A stretch of DNA of 32,193 bases from [Eubacterium] saphenum (GCA_004554555.1 SFLN01000007.1:1-32193); one strand, 5' to 3'; shown: positions 1-8,764, numbered from the stretch's first letter. Notes: a model not told the origin generated them from the letters alone. Program-made: numbers and translations.

Positions 1-823
1 AGGTTTCGCAGAGGGTTGTGGGGAGGTGATAGATAAGTCTTGCGATACCGAGGTTGTCGTAGGAAACGATGTTCTTGTCGGTATCGAAAACCTTTCCGAC
101 CTCGAGAGCGGTCTGCGCTTCCTTGAAGGAGCGCGCCAAATCCTTGACGCCGATAACGGGTGTGCCTATGCCGATGTTAACCTTTGTGAAGAACTCGCTT
201 GAAAGCGTATCGGAAATGCTGCGAGCAAGCTTTTCGAGGTCCTTGACGTCGATGTTGTTCTTAACTTCCTTGACGAGAACGATATCGGTTTCGGTGATGT
301 TGAAAACGAAGTCCTTGTTCTTGTCGGGGAAAAGGTTCTGGATTACGTCATAAGCCGAAACATCGTTGGAAGCGATAACGCTGATGAGGAAAACAACTCG
401 TCCGATATCGCCGTTGAAGTGCAGCTCGCGCGCTTTTAATGTAATATCTCCGGGGAGAACGTTGTCGAGGATTATGTTCTTGACGAAGTTGTTGCGGTCG
501 TACTTCTCGTCGTAGTACTGCTTGATGCCGAGCAGCGAGATTGAGATAAGTCCCGCGAACTTAGCCGCGGACTCGTCGGTGCCCTCGACGAAAACCGCAT
601 AATCGGGCTTAACGTGAACGCCAAACGGCTTGTAGGTATAACCGTCGCGTATAAACACCTCGTGCGAGTCGGACAGCTCGATTGAGAAGAAGTCGCTGCC
701 GCCGCCGACCTTGGTTAAATCGGAGCAGGCGATGACCGTGCCGTTTTCGTCAATCACGCCGATGACTCTGTTTATCGCGTCTTTCATCTGATGAACAATT
801 CCTTGAAAAAGCCTGTTTGACAT
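1..823 (-). CDS. CdaR/PucR-family transcriptional regulator (partial, C-terminus off the left edge)
   Basis: The gene starts at an ATG at 823 after a GA-rich ribosome site (AAAGAGG), and 274 codons are visible with no stop. The N-terminus (MSNRLFQGIVHQMKD, then IGVIDENGTVIACSD) looks like the sensory half of sugar-diacid-type regulators. The middle, from about residue 130, contains segments such as GRVVFLISV, VNIGIGTPV and the ending FKEAQTALEVG, typical of the GGDEF-like domain of CdaR/PucR proteins. The C-terminal PucR-type helix-turn-helix expected in this family would lie outside the window. Such proteins are cytoplasmic DNA-binding activators or repressors that sense small acids or purine-related ligands; the ligand here is unknown. 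The gene has its own promoter and is divergent from metG. Confidence 0.75.
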   Translation of the reverse strand, partial: MSNRLFQGIVHQMKDAINRVIGVIDENGTVIACSDLTKVGGGSDFFSIELSDSHEVFIRDGYTYKPFGVHVKPDYAVFVEGTDESAAKFAGLISISLLGIKQYYDEKYDRNNFVKNIILDNVLPGDITLKARELHFNGDIGRVVFLISVIASNDVSAYDVIQNLFPDKNKDFVFNITETDIVLVKEVKNNIDVKDLEKLARSISDTLSSEFFTKVNIGIGTPVIGVKDLARSFKEAQTALEVGKVFDTDKNIVSYDNLGIARLIYHLPTTLCET

Positions 824-931
824 CTTGATTTACCTCTTTCTTTTTATGAACTGAAAAATAGTCCGAGTTACCCTGTTTAATTTTGGGGTAAAATTGCACA
901 GTTTAAACCTCTGTTTTTTGTGCCTATCTCT

Positions 932-960
932 ATTGTACTAAAAAACTCAAAAAAAATCAA
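932..960 (-). promoter_or_regulatory. sigma-A promoter of the CdaR-like regulator
   Basis: On the minus strand a -35 TTGATT (955-960) and a -10 TACAAT (932-937) are separated by exactly 17 bp. The predicted transcript has a leader of about 100 nt before the ATG at 823. A palindromic GTTTAAAC at 901-908 lies in that leader. Confidence 0.55.
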
Positions 961-1008
961 GTGTTTTTTAGGTAAAATGTAAAATTTCCTTGTTTTTTTT
1001 GATTAATA

Positions 1009-1037
1009 TTGAAAAAAGTGGAAAAATGATATATAAT
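1009..1037 (+). promoter_or_regulatory. sigma-A promoter of metG operon
   Basis: A -35 TTGAAA (1009-1014) and a consensus -10 TATAAT (1032-1037) are separated by 17 bp. The leader to the metG ATG is only about 57 nt, too short for a T-box riboswitch. Confidence 0.75.
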
Positions 1038-1100
1038 ATACTTATATAACTGCGTTTATTTCGCTTTTACCAAATATTACCAAAGAGAAGGAAGAAACTG

Positions 1101-3038
1101 ATGGAGAAGAAAAAGTACTATATAACCACACCGATTTATTACCCCTCGGGCAACCCACATATCGGACACTGCTACACGACGGTTGCGTGCGACACGATTG
1201 CGCGCTTCAAGCGTATGCAGGGGTATGACGTGATGTTCCTCACGGGCACCGACGAGCACGGAATGAAAATCGAGCAGAAGGCAAAGGCTCTCGGCGTTAC
1301 CCCGAAGGAGTACGTTGACCCGATTGTCGAGAATTTCAAGAAGTTGTGGGACGTTATGGGGATAAGCAATGACCGCTTTGTCCGCACAACCGATGATTAT
1401 CACGTTAAAACGGTGCAGACGATTTTCAAGAAGCTGTATGACAAGGGCTATATCTACAAGGGTGAGTACACGGGAAAATACTGCACGCCGTGCGAGAGCT
1501 TCTGGACGGAGAGCCAGCTTGACGAAAACGGCTGCTGCCCCGACTGCCACAGACCGGTTATCGACGCGCACGAGGAAGCGTATTTCCTCAAGATTTCTGA
1601 GTTCGCGGACAAAATCGAGAAATTCCTCACCGAAACCGATTACCTCCGCCCGAAATCCCGCGTAAACGAGATGGTGAACAATTTCATCAAGCCGGGACTT
1701 GAAGACCTCTGCGTTTCGAGAACCTCGTTCACTTGGGGTATACCCGTAACCTTTGACGAAAAGCACGTTGTTTACGTCTGGGTTGACGCGCTCGCAAACT
1801 ATATCAGCGCGCTCGGCTACGAAAACGACGCTTACGATGATTTCGACAAATTCTGGCCCGCGGATATGCACATGACCGCAAAGGAAATCGTGCGTTTCCA
1901 CTCGATTGTGTGGATAATCATACTGATGATGCTGGATTTGCCGCTGCCGAAGATGCTTTACGGGCACGGCTGGATTAACTTCAACGGACAGAAAATGTCA
2001 AAATCCATCGGTAACGTAATCGACCCGTTTGTTCTCGCCGAGAGATACGGCTCGGACGCTGTGCGTTATCAGATTATGCGCGATATGCCGTACGGCTCGG
2101 ACTCAAATTTCTCGAACGAGATTATGATTACGCGCATTAACTCGGATTTGGCGAACGATTTCGGCAACCTTGTTTCGAGAACGGTTGCAATGGCGGACAA
2201 ATATTTCGGCGGAACTCTCCCCGATGACCGCGAGCCGAACGCTCTTGACGATGAGCTGATAAATATGGCAAAAGCGCTTTGCGATACCGTTTCGCCGATG
2301 ATTGAGGAGGCGAAGCTGTCGAGCGCGCTCGAGGAGATTTTCAAGGTTGTATCGCGCGCGAACAAGTATATCGATGAAACCGAGCCGTGGAAGCTCGGCA
2401 AGGACGAAGCAAGCAGACCGCGCCTCGCAAGCGTTTTGTACAACCTGCTTGAAACAATCAGAATTTGCTCGGGACTTTTGTCGCCGTTTATGCCCAAGAC
2501 AATGCCCAAGGTTTGGGAGCAAATCGGCGCGAAATCCGAGGACGTTGAATATAATACTTTGGGAGAATTTGGAAAACTCCCCGCGAACGTCACCGTTCAA
2601 AAGGGCGAGGTTTTGTTCCCGAGAATTGATATCGAGAAGGAAATCGACGAGCTGAACGCGCTTTTGACTCCCGAAAAGCCTATCCGCGAGGACGAGGATT
2701 TGGATAAGGCGGGAATTATCGGTATCGAGCAGTTCTCTCAGATTAAACTGAGAACGGGTGAAATCATCGCCTGCGAGAAGATACCGAAAGCGAAAAAGCT
2801 GCTCAAGCTCACGGTTGACGACGGAAGACACGGCAGACAGATTGTTTCGGGCATCGCGAAGTGGTACACGCCCGAGGAGCTTGTCGGAAAGAAGATTGTG
2901 TTCGTGGCAAATCTTTCGCCCGCGAAGCTCTGCGGCGAGCTGTCCGAGGGTATGATTCTGGCGGCGGACTGCGGAAACGATGATATAAAGGTGCTGTTTA
3001 TGGATAAGGATATTCCGAACGGCAGTCCGATTGGATAA
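1101..3038 (+). CDS. metG: methionyl-tRNA synthetase with C-terminal tRNA-binding domain
   Basis: This class I aminoacyl-tRNA synthetase (645 aa) charges tRNA-Met. The HIGH motif is at residues 20-23 (PHIGH), followed by LTGTDEHG near residues 47-54. Two zinc-knuckle pairs are seen (C128/C131 and C146/C149), and the KMSKS loop is at 298-302. The last hundred or so residues, from about 540, form an EMAP/Trbp111-type tRNA-binding domain (segments KLRTGEI, LKLTVDDG, IVSGIAKWY, GMILAA), as in the Bacillus-type dimeric enzyme. The start ATG follows AGAAGGAAG. It is the first gene of a seven-gene run ending with nth, and its link with tatD downstream resembles the metS-tatD arrangement of Bacillus. 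Confidence 0.97.
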   Translation: MEKKKYYITTPIYYPSGNPHIGHCYTTVACDTIARFKRMQGYDVMFLTGTDEHGMKIEQKAKALGVTPKEYVDPIVENFKKLWDVMGISNDRFVRTTDDYHVKTVQTIFKKLYDKGYIYKGEYTGKYCTPCESFWTESQLDENGCCPDCHRPVIDAHEEAYFLKISEFADKIEKFLTETDYLRPKSRVNEMVNNFIKPGLEDLCVSRTSFTWGIPVTFDEKHVVYVWVDALANYISALGYENDAYDDFDKFWPADMHMTAKEIVRFHSIVWIIILMMLDLPLPKMLYGHGWINFNGQKMSKSIGNVIDPFVLAERYGSDAVRYQIMRDMPYGSDSNFSNEIMITRINSDLANDFGNLVSRTVAMADKYFGGTLPDDREPNALDDELINMAKALCDTVSPMIEEAKLSSALEEIFKVVSRANKYIDETEPWKLGKDEASRPRLASVLYNLLETIRICSGLLSPFMPKTMPKVWEQIGAKSEDVEYNTLGEFGKLPANVTVQKGEVLFPRIDIEKEIDELNALLTPEKPIREDEDLDKAGIIGIEQFSQIKLRTGEIIACEKIPKAKKLLKLTVDDGRHGRQIVSGIAKWYTPEELVGKKIVFVANLSPAKLCGELSEGMILAADCGNDDIKVLFMDKDIPNGSPIG

Positions 3039-3082
3039 AACGGATTTTGCAGCTCTCAGGGAAGGGAGGTCGGCAGTAATAT

Positions 3083-3730
3083 ATGGATATATCAAGAATG
3101 GCGGACATACCTGCGGTCAATCAGACGAATTTGACGAAAACGTCCGAGCACCGCACGGAGATGAAAAGCACAACGCTCACAACCGAGCATACCGACAGCT
3201 TTGTGAAAAGTCAGGCTGCGTTCACGCCCGCGTATACGAAACGTTCTGCGCAGAAGCAAAGCTCCGACAACAACCTCACGCAAAAGGAAAACGCGGGTGA
3301 AAAGGAGCTGGAGCGGATTGCCGAGGGCGAGAAAAAAGCGCCCGAGGAGCTGCTCACAAAGGGCGTGAGCCATATAATCCGCGCAATGTTCGTGAAGCAG
3401 GGCGAGGTTTTGTCGGGGAACGTGCCGAGCGTTGGCGCGAAGATGTACGCAGAGGAGCTTTTGACGCAGCTTCGGCAGATGTACGGAAACTCGGCTGCCG
3501 AGGAAAATTCTCCCGAATACTGGCAGCCCGATGAAACGGCGTCGCGGCTGATGATGTTTTTTGACTGCGTGAACATCGAGGGCGAAAACAAGATGAATTT
3601 GCTGGAGCGTTCGTTTACGAGCGCGTTCAACGACACGGAAAAGCTGTTCGGCGGGCGCGGACGCTTGCCGCTGGAGAGCTATGAAACCAAGCAGCTGATT
3701 ATGGAGAATTATTTTAACGGCGCGGGTTAA
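3083..3730 (+). CDS. hypothetical protein, metG-linked
   Basis: I do not recognise this 215-aa protein. Residues 1 to about 75 are polar and Thr/Ser/Gln/Lys-rich without hydrophobic stretches, and are probably disordered. Residues from about 90 to 215 look like a compact helical domain (EELLTKGVSHIIRAMF, then AKMYAEELLTQLRQMY, a Trp-containing turn, and the ending LPLESYETKQLIMENYFN). No signal peptide, membrane segment or cysteine motif is visible. The ATG at 3083 is preceded by GGGAGGT about 12 bases upstream. A second ATG five codons in is less well placed. It begins 44 bp after metG and is followed by another unrecognised gene, so it is probably co-transcribed with metG and tatD. Confidence 0.75.
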   Translation: MDISRMADIPAVNQTNLTKTSEHRTEMKSTTLTTEHTDSFVKSQAAFTPAYTKRSAQKQSSDNNLTQKENAGEKELERIAEGEKKAPEELLTKGVSHIIRAMFVKQGEVLSGNVPSVGAKMYAEELLTQLRQMYGNSAAEENSPEYWQPDETASRLMMFFDCVNIEGENKMNLLERSFTSAFNDTEKLFGGRGRLPLESYETKQLIMENYFNGAG

Positions 3731-3767
3731 GGGAATTTTAAAGGCATTTTAAGGAAGAGTTGAAAAT

Positions 3768-4079
3768 ATGTTTTGTGTAGGTTCAAAGATAATTTTTGCG
3801 GACGGAAGAGTTGCGATTGCGCGAAACGGCGCGGATATCGTGAGAATTCTGTCGATGAATACGAATATCACATCGATTGCGTGCAAGGCGGACTCGCTTG
3901 CGCTGAATATTGAATTTGTGAACGGCGCGGTTTCCGAAATCTTTTGGTTAAACTCGGATTTGCATGAAAAATACACGCTGAGCGTTGACGGTATAACGTT
4001 TGAGGACGTTCAGAAAATCGCGGTCTGCTTTATGGACACGGGCGAAAAAGCCGCAGATTACGCGTGGGAAAAGGCATAA
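3768..4079 (+). CDS. hypothetical small protein between metG and tatD
   Basis: This 103-aa protein is not recognised. It looks like a small, beta-rich soluble domain with alternating hydrophobic strands (SKIIFADGRVAIARNG, VRILSMNTNITSIACK, YTLSVDGITFEDV). There is no signal peptide or membrane segment. A good ribosome site (AAGGAAGAG, 3751-3759) precedes the ATG. Its stop lies only 2 bp before the tatD start, so translation is probably coupled. Composition resembles its neighbours, giving no sign of transfer. Confidence 0.7.
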   Translation: MFCVGSKIIFADGRVAIARNGADIVRILSMNTNITSIACKADSLALNIEFVNGAVSEIFWLNSDLHEKYTLSVDGITFEDVQKIAVCFMDTGEKAADYAWEKA

Positions 4080-4081
4080 AA

Positions 4082-4846
4082 ATGGGAATTTTCGACACGC
4101 ACGCGCATTATCTCAGACACGATTTTGGCGATGAGCTGGAGCGCGTTCTCGAGGAGCTGCCTAAGAAAAATGTCGAGCGGGTGCTGGCGATAGGCTGCGG
4201 TTTGGACGAATTTGAGGAAACGGCGGTGCTTATCAACAAGTACGATTATATTTACGGCGCGTTCGGCGTTCACCCCGAATATGTTGACGATTTGCCAGAA
4301 AACTGGCTTGAAACTCTGGAAATTGCTCTCAAAGAGAAAAAAGCTGTGGCTTTAGGGGAGTTTGGGCTGGACTATCATTATGTCAGCGACAATAAAACGG
4401 GGCAGCGCGAGGTGTTTGTCAAGCAGCTTGAGCTTGCGAAAAAGCTGGATTTGCCCGTCATTATTCACTCGCGGGACGCCTGCGAGGACACGATGGAAAT
4501 TCTTCGGGAGTACAAGCCGCGCGGTGTTATGCACTGCTTTTCGTACAGCGCGGAGATTGCGAAAGAGGTCGTGAAACTCGGAATGTACGTTGGTTTCACG
4601 GGCGTGCTCACGTTCAAGAACGCGAAGAAAGCTGTGGCAGCCTGCGAGGTTGTGCCGATTGAGCGACTGATGCTGGAAACCGACTGCCCGTATATGGCGC
4701 CCGAGCCGCATAGAGGTGAGCGCTGCGACAGCTCGATGATTGCTTTCACAGCAGCGAAAATGGCTGAGATAAAAGGCGTTTCGGCTGACGAGATGATTGA
4801 AATTGCAAACAAAAACGGCAGGAGGCTGTTTTTCGGTGAAGAGTGA
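4082..4846 (+). CDS. tatD: TatD-family metal-dependent DNase/hydrolase
   Basis: The protein (254 aa) is a TIM-barrel metallohydrolase of the amidohydrolase superfamily. TatD enzymes act as 3'-5' DNases and possibly in D-aminoacyl or repair processing. Metal ligands are visible in order: H7/H9 (DTHAHY), E93 (LGEFGLDYHY), H129 (IIHSRD), H151 (MHCFS) and D201 (LETDCPY). The first motif reads DTHAHY where DTHCHL is more usual, but both histidines are kept. I chose the ATG at 4082, which puts the HxH motif at the usual distance from the N-terminus; an in-frame GTG at 4064 would overlap the upstream gene. The next gene overlaps the 3' end by 11 bp. Confidence 0.93.
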   Translation: MGIFDTHAHYLRHDFGDELERVLEELPKKNVERVLAIGCGLDEFEETAVLINKYDYIYGAFGVHPEYVDDLPENWLETLEIALKEKKAVALGEFGLDYHYVSDNKTGQREVFVKQLELAKKLDLPVIIHSRDACEDTMEILREYKPRGVMHCFSYSAEIAKEVVKLGMYVGFTGVLTFKNAKKAVAACEVVPIERLMLETDCPYMAPEPHRGERCDSSMIAFTAAKMAEIKGVSADEMIEIANKNGRRLFFGEE

Positions 4847-5288
4847 GATTGCGGTAAGGATTGCGAAGGACAGCGATTTGAACTCGGTTCTCGCGATTAG
4901 AATGGAAATGCTTTCGGTCGTGAACGAGGGCAAAACCTTTGACGATGCTTTTATGGAGCGCACGCGCGGCTATTTCACAAACGGCGCGCAAACGACGGTG
5001 CTTGCTTTTGACGGCGAAAACGCAGTCGGCTGCGCGACAATTTGCTATGTTGACGTTATGCCGACGTATTCTCACCCCACGGGAAAACGCGCGCATATTA
5101 TGAATGTGTACGTTCGCGACGAGTATCGCAGACGCGGAATTGCGCGGGAAATGATGAAAATGCTGCTTGACGAGGCAAAGGCGCGCGGGGTTACGCAGAT
5201 AACCCTTGACGCAACCGAAAGCGGCAGACCGCTGTACAAGTCGCTTGGATTTAGCGGCTCCGAGGAGTTTATGGAGCTTATTTTTTAA
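4836..5288 (+). CDS. GNAT-family N-acetyltransferase
   Basis: This 150-aa protein has the GNAT fold. The acetyl-CoA-binding motif A is clear (VYVRDEYRRRGIAREMM, with the RRRGIA pyrophosphate loop), followed by helix LLDEAKARG and the C-terminal LYKSLGF motif B. The substrate cannot be told. The start is the GTG at 4836: an AGGAGG at 4820-4825 lies ten bases upstream, inside the end of tatD. In-frame alternatives further upstream lack such a site. The 11-bp overlap with tatD implies coupled translation. Confidence 0.88.
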   Translation: MKSEIAVRIAKDSDLNSVLAIRMEMLSVVNEGKTFDDAFMERTRGYFTNGAQTTVLAFDGENAVGCATICYVDVMPTYSHPTGKRAHIMNVYVRDEYRRRGIAREMMKMLLDEAKARGVTQITLDATESGRPLYKSLGFSGSEEFMELIF

Positions 5289-5298
5289 CGGAGGATTT

Positions 5299-6252
5299 AT
5301 GGACCAGGACGGTGCCCGAAGTACGGGAAACACACAAGATGAAAAGGAACACAAGGCGGCGAAAGTGCTGCTGAAGCCGCTTTGCTGGCTGAACAAGAAG
5401 ACAACCGGCTTTTTGAAGCGGGCGCTTGGCACGAATTATGCTGACGTAACCGAGGACGAGGTTTTGGACTTGGTTGACGCGCTCGCGAAGGACGAGGAAG
5501 AGGGCGGAATTGAGGAAGATTCCGCGCAGATGATAAGCAACGTTTTCGAGTTCGCGGGGCTTACTGCGGGCGACGTTATGACGCACCGCACGAGCATTGT
5601 CGGCGTGGACATAAACACGATAACGCTGGACGATTTGATTTATCTGGCGCTGGATATGGGCTTTTCGCGCATTCCCGTGTACGAGGACAGCGTTGACAAA
5701 ATCATCGGCATAATCATCGTCAAGGACTTGCTCTGCCTTATCGGAAAGCCCGATTTGAGCGATTTCAACACGCGTGATTTCGTGCGCGACGTGAGCTTCA
5801 TACCCGAGGCTTGCTCCTGCTCGGACACCTTCAAGACGCTCACGAAGATGAAATCGGGAATGGCGGTTGTTGTGGACGAGTACGGCGGAACTGCGGGGAT
5901 TGTCACGCTTGAGGACATAATCGAGGCGGTTATGGGCAACATTCAGGACGAGTACGACGACGAGAAAGCCGAGATAACGCGCCTTGACGAGAACACCTAC
6001 GAGGTGCTCGGCGACGCTGACCCCGATGACGTGTTTGCGCTGTTTGGGGTAACGCTCCCCGAGGACCACGAATACGAAACAATAGCGGGCTTTGTGACGG
6101 ACAAACTCGGCTACATACCCGAGGGTGCGGACATTATGCCGCCTGCGGTGGAGTACGAGGGCGTGAAGCTGGTTGTGACGATGGTTGAGGACAGGAACAT
6201 TCTGAAAATCCGCGCGTCAAAGCTCCCGCAGAGTGAAAAAGAGGAAGAATGA
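5299..6252 (+). CDS. CorC/HlyC-type CBS-domain protein (soluble)
   Basis: The protein is 317 aa. A CBS-domain pair spans roughly residues 90-210 (GDVMTHRTSIVGVD, GFSRIPVYED, KIIGIIIVKDLL, then VVVDEYGGTAGIVTLEDIIEAVMGNIQDEYD). A CorC_HlyC domain follows at about 225-305. No DUF21/CNNM membrane domain is present, so it resembles the short, soluble CorC/YbeX class linked to magnesium and cobalt homeostasis or ribosome maturation rather than the membrane transporter. The ATG at 5299 has an ACGGAGGA site directly upstream. The stop overlaps the nth start by 4 bp (ATGA). Confidence 0.88.
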   Translation: MDQDGARSTGNTQDEKEHKAAKVLLKPLCWLNKKTTGFLKRALGTNYADVTEDEVLDLVDALAKDEEEGGIEEDSAQMISNVFEFAGLTAGDVMTHRTSIVGVDINTITLDDLIYLALDMGFSRIPVYEDSVDKIIGIIIVKDLLCLIGKPDLSDFNTRDFVRDVSFIPEACSCSDTFKTLTKMKSGMAVVVDEYGGTAGIVTLEDIIEAVMGNIQDEYDDEKAEITRLDENTYEVLGDADPDDVFALFGVTLPEDHEYETIAGFVTDKLGYIPEGADIMPPAVEYEGVKLVVTMVEDRNILKIRASKLPQSEKEEE

Positions 6253-6875
6253 AGAAAAAAGAACTTGCCGCCGAGGTTATCGCGCGGCTGAAAGCGGAGT
6301 ATCCCGAGGTGAAGTGCGCGCTGATTTACGAAAAGCCGCACGAGCTGCTGATTGCAACGAGATTGTCCGCGCAGTGTACGGATAAGCGGGTTAATCTCGT
6401 AACTCCTGCGCTGTTCAAGCGTTTCCCGACAGTCGAAGCGTTCGCGGACGCGGAGGTTTCGGAGGTTGAGGAGTATATAAAGTCCTGCGGATTGTTTCAC
6501 ACAAAGGCGCGGGATATCGTGGAGATGTGCAGGCAGCTGCGCGACATTTACGGGAGCGTTGTACCCGACAGTATTGACGAGCTTGTGAAACTCGCGGGAG
6601 TCGGGCGAAAGACAGCAAATCTGATTGCCGGCGACCTGTACGGAAAACCCGCGATGGTCTGCGACACGCACGTTATAAGGCTTACGAACAGGCTCGGTCT
6701 TGCGAAAGGCACGGACGCGGTTCAAGTCGAGAAGCAGCTTCGCGCGATAATCCCCGCCGAGGAGGGCTTGAATTTCTGTCACCGCTTGGTGTGGCACGGC
6801 AGGGGAGTGTGCTCCGCGAGAGCGCCGAGGTGCGAGGAGTGCGTGCTGAAAGATATCTGCAAAAGCGTGAAATGA
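6249..6875 (+). CDS. nth: endonuclease III (DNA glycosylase/AP lyase)
   Basis: This 208-aa enzyme removes oxidised pyrimidines and cleaves abasic sites in base-excision repair. The helix-hairpin-helix is at LAGVGRKTANLI with catalytic lysine K121, and the catalytic aspartate is D139 (VCDTHVIRL), matching E. coli K120/D138. The 4Fe-4S cluster ligands are C188-x6-C195-x2-C198-x5-C204, the canonical spacing. Its start overlaps the stop of the CorC gene, and it is the last gene before a strong terminator. Confidence 0.97.
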   Translation: MKKKELAAEVIARLKAEYPEVKCALIYEKPHELLIATRLSAQCTDKRVNLVTPALFKRFPTVEAFADAEVSEVEEYIKSCGLFHTKARDIVEMCRQLRDIYGSVVPDSIDELVKLAGVGRKTANLIAGDLYGKPAMVCDTHVIRLTNRLGLAKGTDAVQVEKQLRAIIPAEEGLNFCHRLVWHGRGVCSARAPRCEECVLKDICKSVK

Positions 6876-6904
6876 TTTAGCCTTTTTTGAACTTTTCAAT
6901 AGAC

Positions 6905-6934
6905 AAATCCCGCCAAAATCGCTCGGCGGGATTT
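6905..6934. terminator. bidirectional intrinsic terminator
   Basis: A perfect 10-bp stem (6905-6914 with 6925-6934) has a 10-nt loop. It ends in an AT-rich arm followed by TTGTATTT on the plus strand and AAA/TTT symmetry on the other. It lies between the convergent nth operon and ABC transporter genes and can serve both. Confidence 0.85.
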
Positions 6935-6957
6935 TTGTATTTCTCAGGAATTTTCGG

Positions 6958-7830
6958 TTAAAACTCCGGCTTTTTCTCCTCGGTGTTGTCGATTTTCTTC
7001 GCGTTCAAAACAGCTATCGCAAGCAGGCACATAAGCGCGCTTACGAGCAGCGAAATCGCGATACCGACGGCAATGCTTGCCGCGTAATTGGCAACAGGGA
7101 AATCGGGTGTGTAGAACAAGCCGCCCGAAACGAGCATTGAAAGGGTGAACGGGTTGTAATCCACGATATTCAGACCTTTGAGGATTGTATCGATAAGCGT
7201 TGAGCCGACAAAAACGATTGCCGCCATAACGATGGGCTTCGAGGTGCAGATGCCGAGCGAGAGGTAAATTGAAACGATGAAAAAGACGTAAATTCCCGCG
7301 AGCAGGCAGCCGAGCAGGAGTAAACCAAACCCGAATTTGTTGTTGGGGAAAAGGGCGTTGCAAAGCACACCGCAGAGCAAACCCGCGAGAAATACCGTGA
7401 CAAACGCGGTTGTGGGGTAGATGATGAACTTTGCGAGAACGTAGTCTTTGTTGCTAAGCCCCGAGCAAAGCGGGATAATCATCGCGCGCTTTTTCTGTTC
7501 ACCGCCCGCCGCAGAGCCGATGATGAGCATAATGATGAGGACGGTCATCGAGAACATACTCGACATCGTAACCGAGAACATAATCCCCGCGTCAAAGTAC
7601 ATATCCGCCATATCGCTGAAGCTCATTCCGCCGAGCAAGCCGCTTCCCGTGGGGTCAGCCGCAACGGACAGCCCGCCCATTTTCGTCATTTCTCCGAGAA
7701 TTACTCCGGTGAATTTGAACAAAAGCGGGTAAAAAATCGCCACGGCAAATGCCGCGATAATCACGCCTGCGAAGCGAAAAGTTCTCGCGAAGTGCGCCCA
7801 TTCCTTTTTAAGACTGTATTTAAGCTGCAT
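6958..7830 (-). CDS. ABC-2-type transporter permease
   Basis: The 290-aa membrane protein has about six hydrophobic helices. The first starts near residue 20 (FAGVIIAAFAVAIFYPLLF), and later ones include VTVFLAGLLCGVL, FGLLLLGCLLAGIY and IAVGIAISLLVSALMCLLAI. This is the layout of ABC-2 exporters. It starts directly after the stop of the ATPase gene (positions 7831/7830 adjoin), so the two form one transport unit in the cytoplasmic membrane. The substrate is unknown; lipid, peptide or antimicrobial export are all possible. The short charged C-terminal tail (KKIDNTEEKKPEF) should be cytoplasmic. Confidence 0.85.
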   Translation of the reverse strand: MQLKYSLKKEWAHFARTFRFAGVIIAAFAVAIFYPLLFKFTGVILGEMTKMGGLSVAADPTGSGLLGGMSFSDMADMYFDAGIMFSVTMSSMFSMTVLIIMLIIGSAAGGEQKKRAMIIPLCSGLSNKDYVLAKFIIYPTTAFVTVFLAGLLCGVLCNALFPNNKFGFGLLLLGCLLAGIYVFFIVSIYLSLGICTSKPIVMAAIVFVGSTLIDTILKGLNIVDYNPFTLSMLVSGGLFYTPDFPVANYAASIAVGIAISLLVSALMCLLAIAVLNAKKIDNTEEKKPEF

Positions 7831-8718
7831 TTAACCCGCCACCTTTCTGAAAACCTCTTCGAGGGTTGCCGTGCCGATTTTGAAGCTATCGACAACCATT
7901 TCCTGCTCCGCGAGAATTTTAACAAGCCGCCGCACGGTTTCCTCGGCATTGTCCGAGCCAAAGCGGAAAAGACCGGTTTTCTCGTTAAATTCGGCTCTCG
8001 CGAAGTCAATCCGCAGGAGCGCGAGTTTGTTCTCCTGAGTGAGATTTCGCACGGTGAGATTGATGACATCGCCGCCGTACTTTTTGAGGATATCCTTGAG
8101 GTCGCCCTCCTCGGCAAGCGTGCCGCCGGTCATAATGCCGATACGGTTTGCGATACGTTCAACATCGGACAAAATGTGCGTTGACAGGACAATCGTGCAG
8201 CCGAGCGATTTCAAGCGGTTGATGATATCGATAACCTCAAGCCTGCCCTGCGGGTCAAGCGCGGAGGTCGGCTCGTCAAACAGCAGCAAATCGGGTTTTC
8301 TGATGATAGCGGCACCCATACCGAGCCGCTGCGTCATACCGCGCGAAAATCCCTTTGTGCGGCGGTCGGCAGCGCTCGAAAGCCCGACAATATCGAGCAC
8401 CTCGGAAACTCGGCTTTTGATATCGCCGTCATACTCCGTGCACGCGGCGATATATTCGAGATATTCGCGCGCGGTCATATAGCCGAAAATCATCGGACTT
8501 TCGGGGAGATAGCCGATTTTGACGGGCTTTCCGTCACCGAGCTTGATTTCGCCGTCATCTTTTTCGATAATGTTTGCGATAATGTTCATAGTTGTGGTTT
8601 TTCCGCAGCCGTTTCTGCCGAGAAAGCCGTAGATATCGCCGTCGTTGATGTTCATATCAAGACCGCGAAGCACGGAGAAATTCCCGTAGGCCTTTTTCAA
8701 ACCTCTGATTTGAACCAC
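7831..8718 (-). CDS. ABC transporter ATP-binding protein
   Basis: The 295-aa ATPase has Walker A GRNGCGKTT (residues 34-42), a signature loop reading FSRGM (124-128) where LSGGQ is consensus, and Walker B LLLFDEPTSALDP from residue 144. The C-terminal 80 residues form the accessory region common in ABC-2 exporter ATPases. I place the start at the GTG at 8718, with AAGGAG eight bases upstream; an in-frame TTG at 8739 lies before that ribosome site. It is the first gene of a two-gene operon with the permease. Confidence 0.93.
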   Translation of the reverse strand: MVQIRGLKKAYGNFSVLRGLDMNINDGDIYGFLGRNGCGKTTTMNIIANIIEKDDGEIKLGDGKPVKIGYLPESPMIFGYMTAREYLEYIAACTEYDGDIKSRVSEVLDIVGLSSAADRRTKGFSRGMTQRLGMGAAIIRKPDLLLFDEPTSALDPQGRLEVIDIINRLKSLGCTIVLSTHILSDVERIANRIGIMTGGTLAEEGDLKDILKKYGGDVINLTVRNLTQENKLALLRIDFARAEFNEKTGLFRFGSDNAEETVRRLVKILAEQEMVVDSFKIGTATLEEVFRKVAG

Positions 8719-8749
8719 TTTATCCCACTCCTTTTGCAAATTTTTCTAT

Positions 8750-8755
8750 ATTATA
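8750..8755 (-). promoter_or_regulatory. extended -10 promoter of the ABC transporter operon
   Basis: On the minus strand TGCTATAAT forms an extended -10 element with the TATAAT at 8750-8755. No good -35 hexamer is present at 17 bp, which fits a TGn-dependent promoter. Two direct repeats lie immediately upstream. Confidence 0.5.
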
Positions 8756-8764
8756 GCACACTAA

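Noticed and set aside
69..353. Plus-strand open frame across the left-edge regulator
   Set aside because: It lies antisense to the CdaR-like gene, which has clear family segments, a ribosome site and a promoter; the plus frame shows no family features.
1038..1100. T-box riboswitch upstream of metG
   Set aside because: The promoter -10 is about 60 bp from the ATG, leaving no room for a T-box; no specifier loop or T-box sequence is seen.
1077..1967. Long minus-strand open frame inside metG
   Set aside because: It is a shadow of the strongly supported metG frame, a by-product of codon bias, with no ribosome site or recognisable protein.
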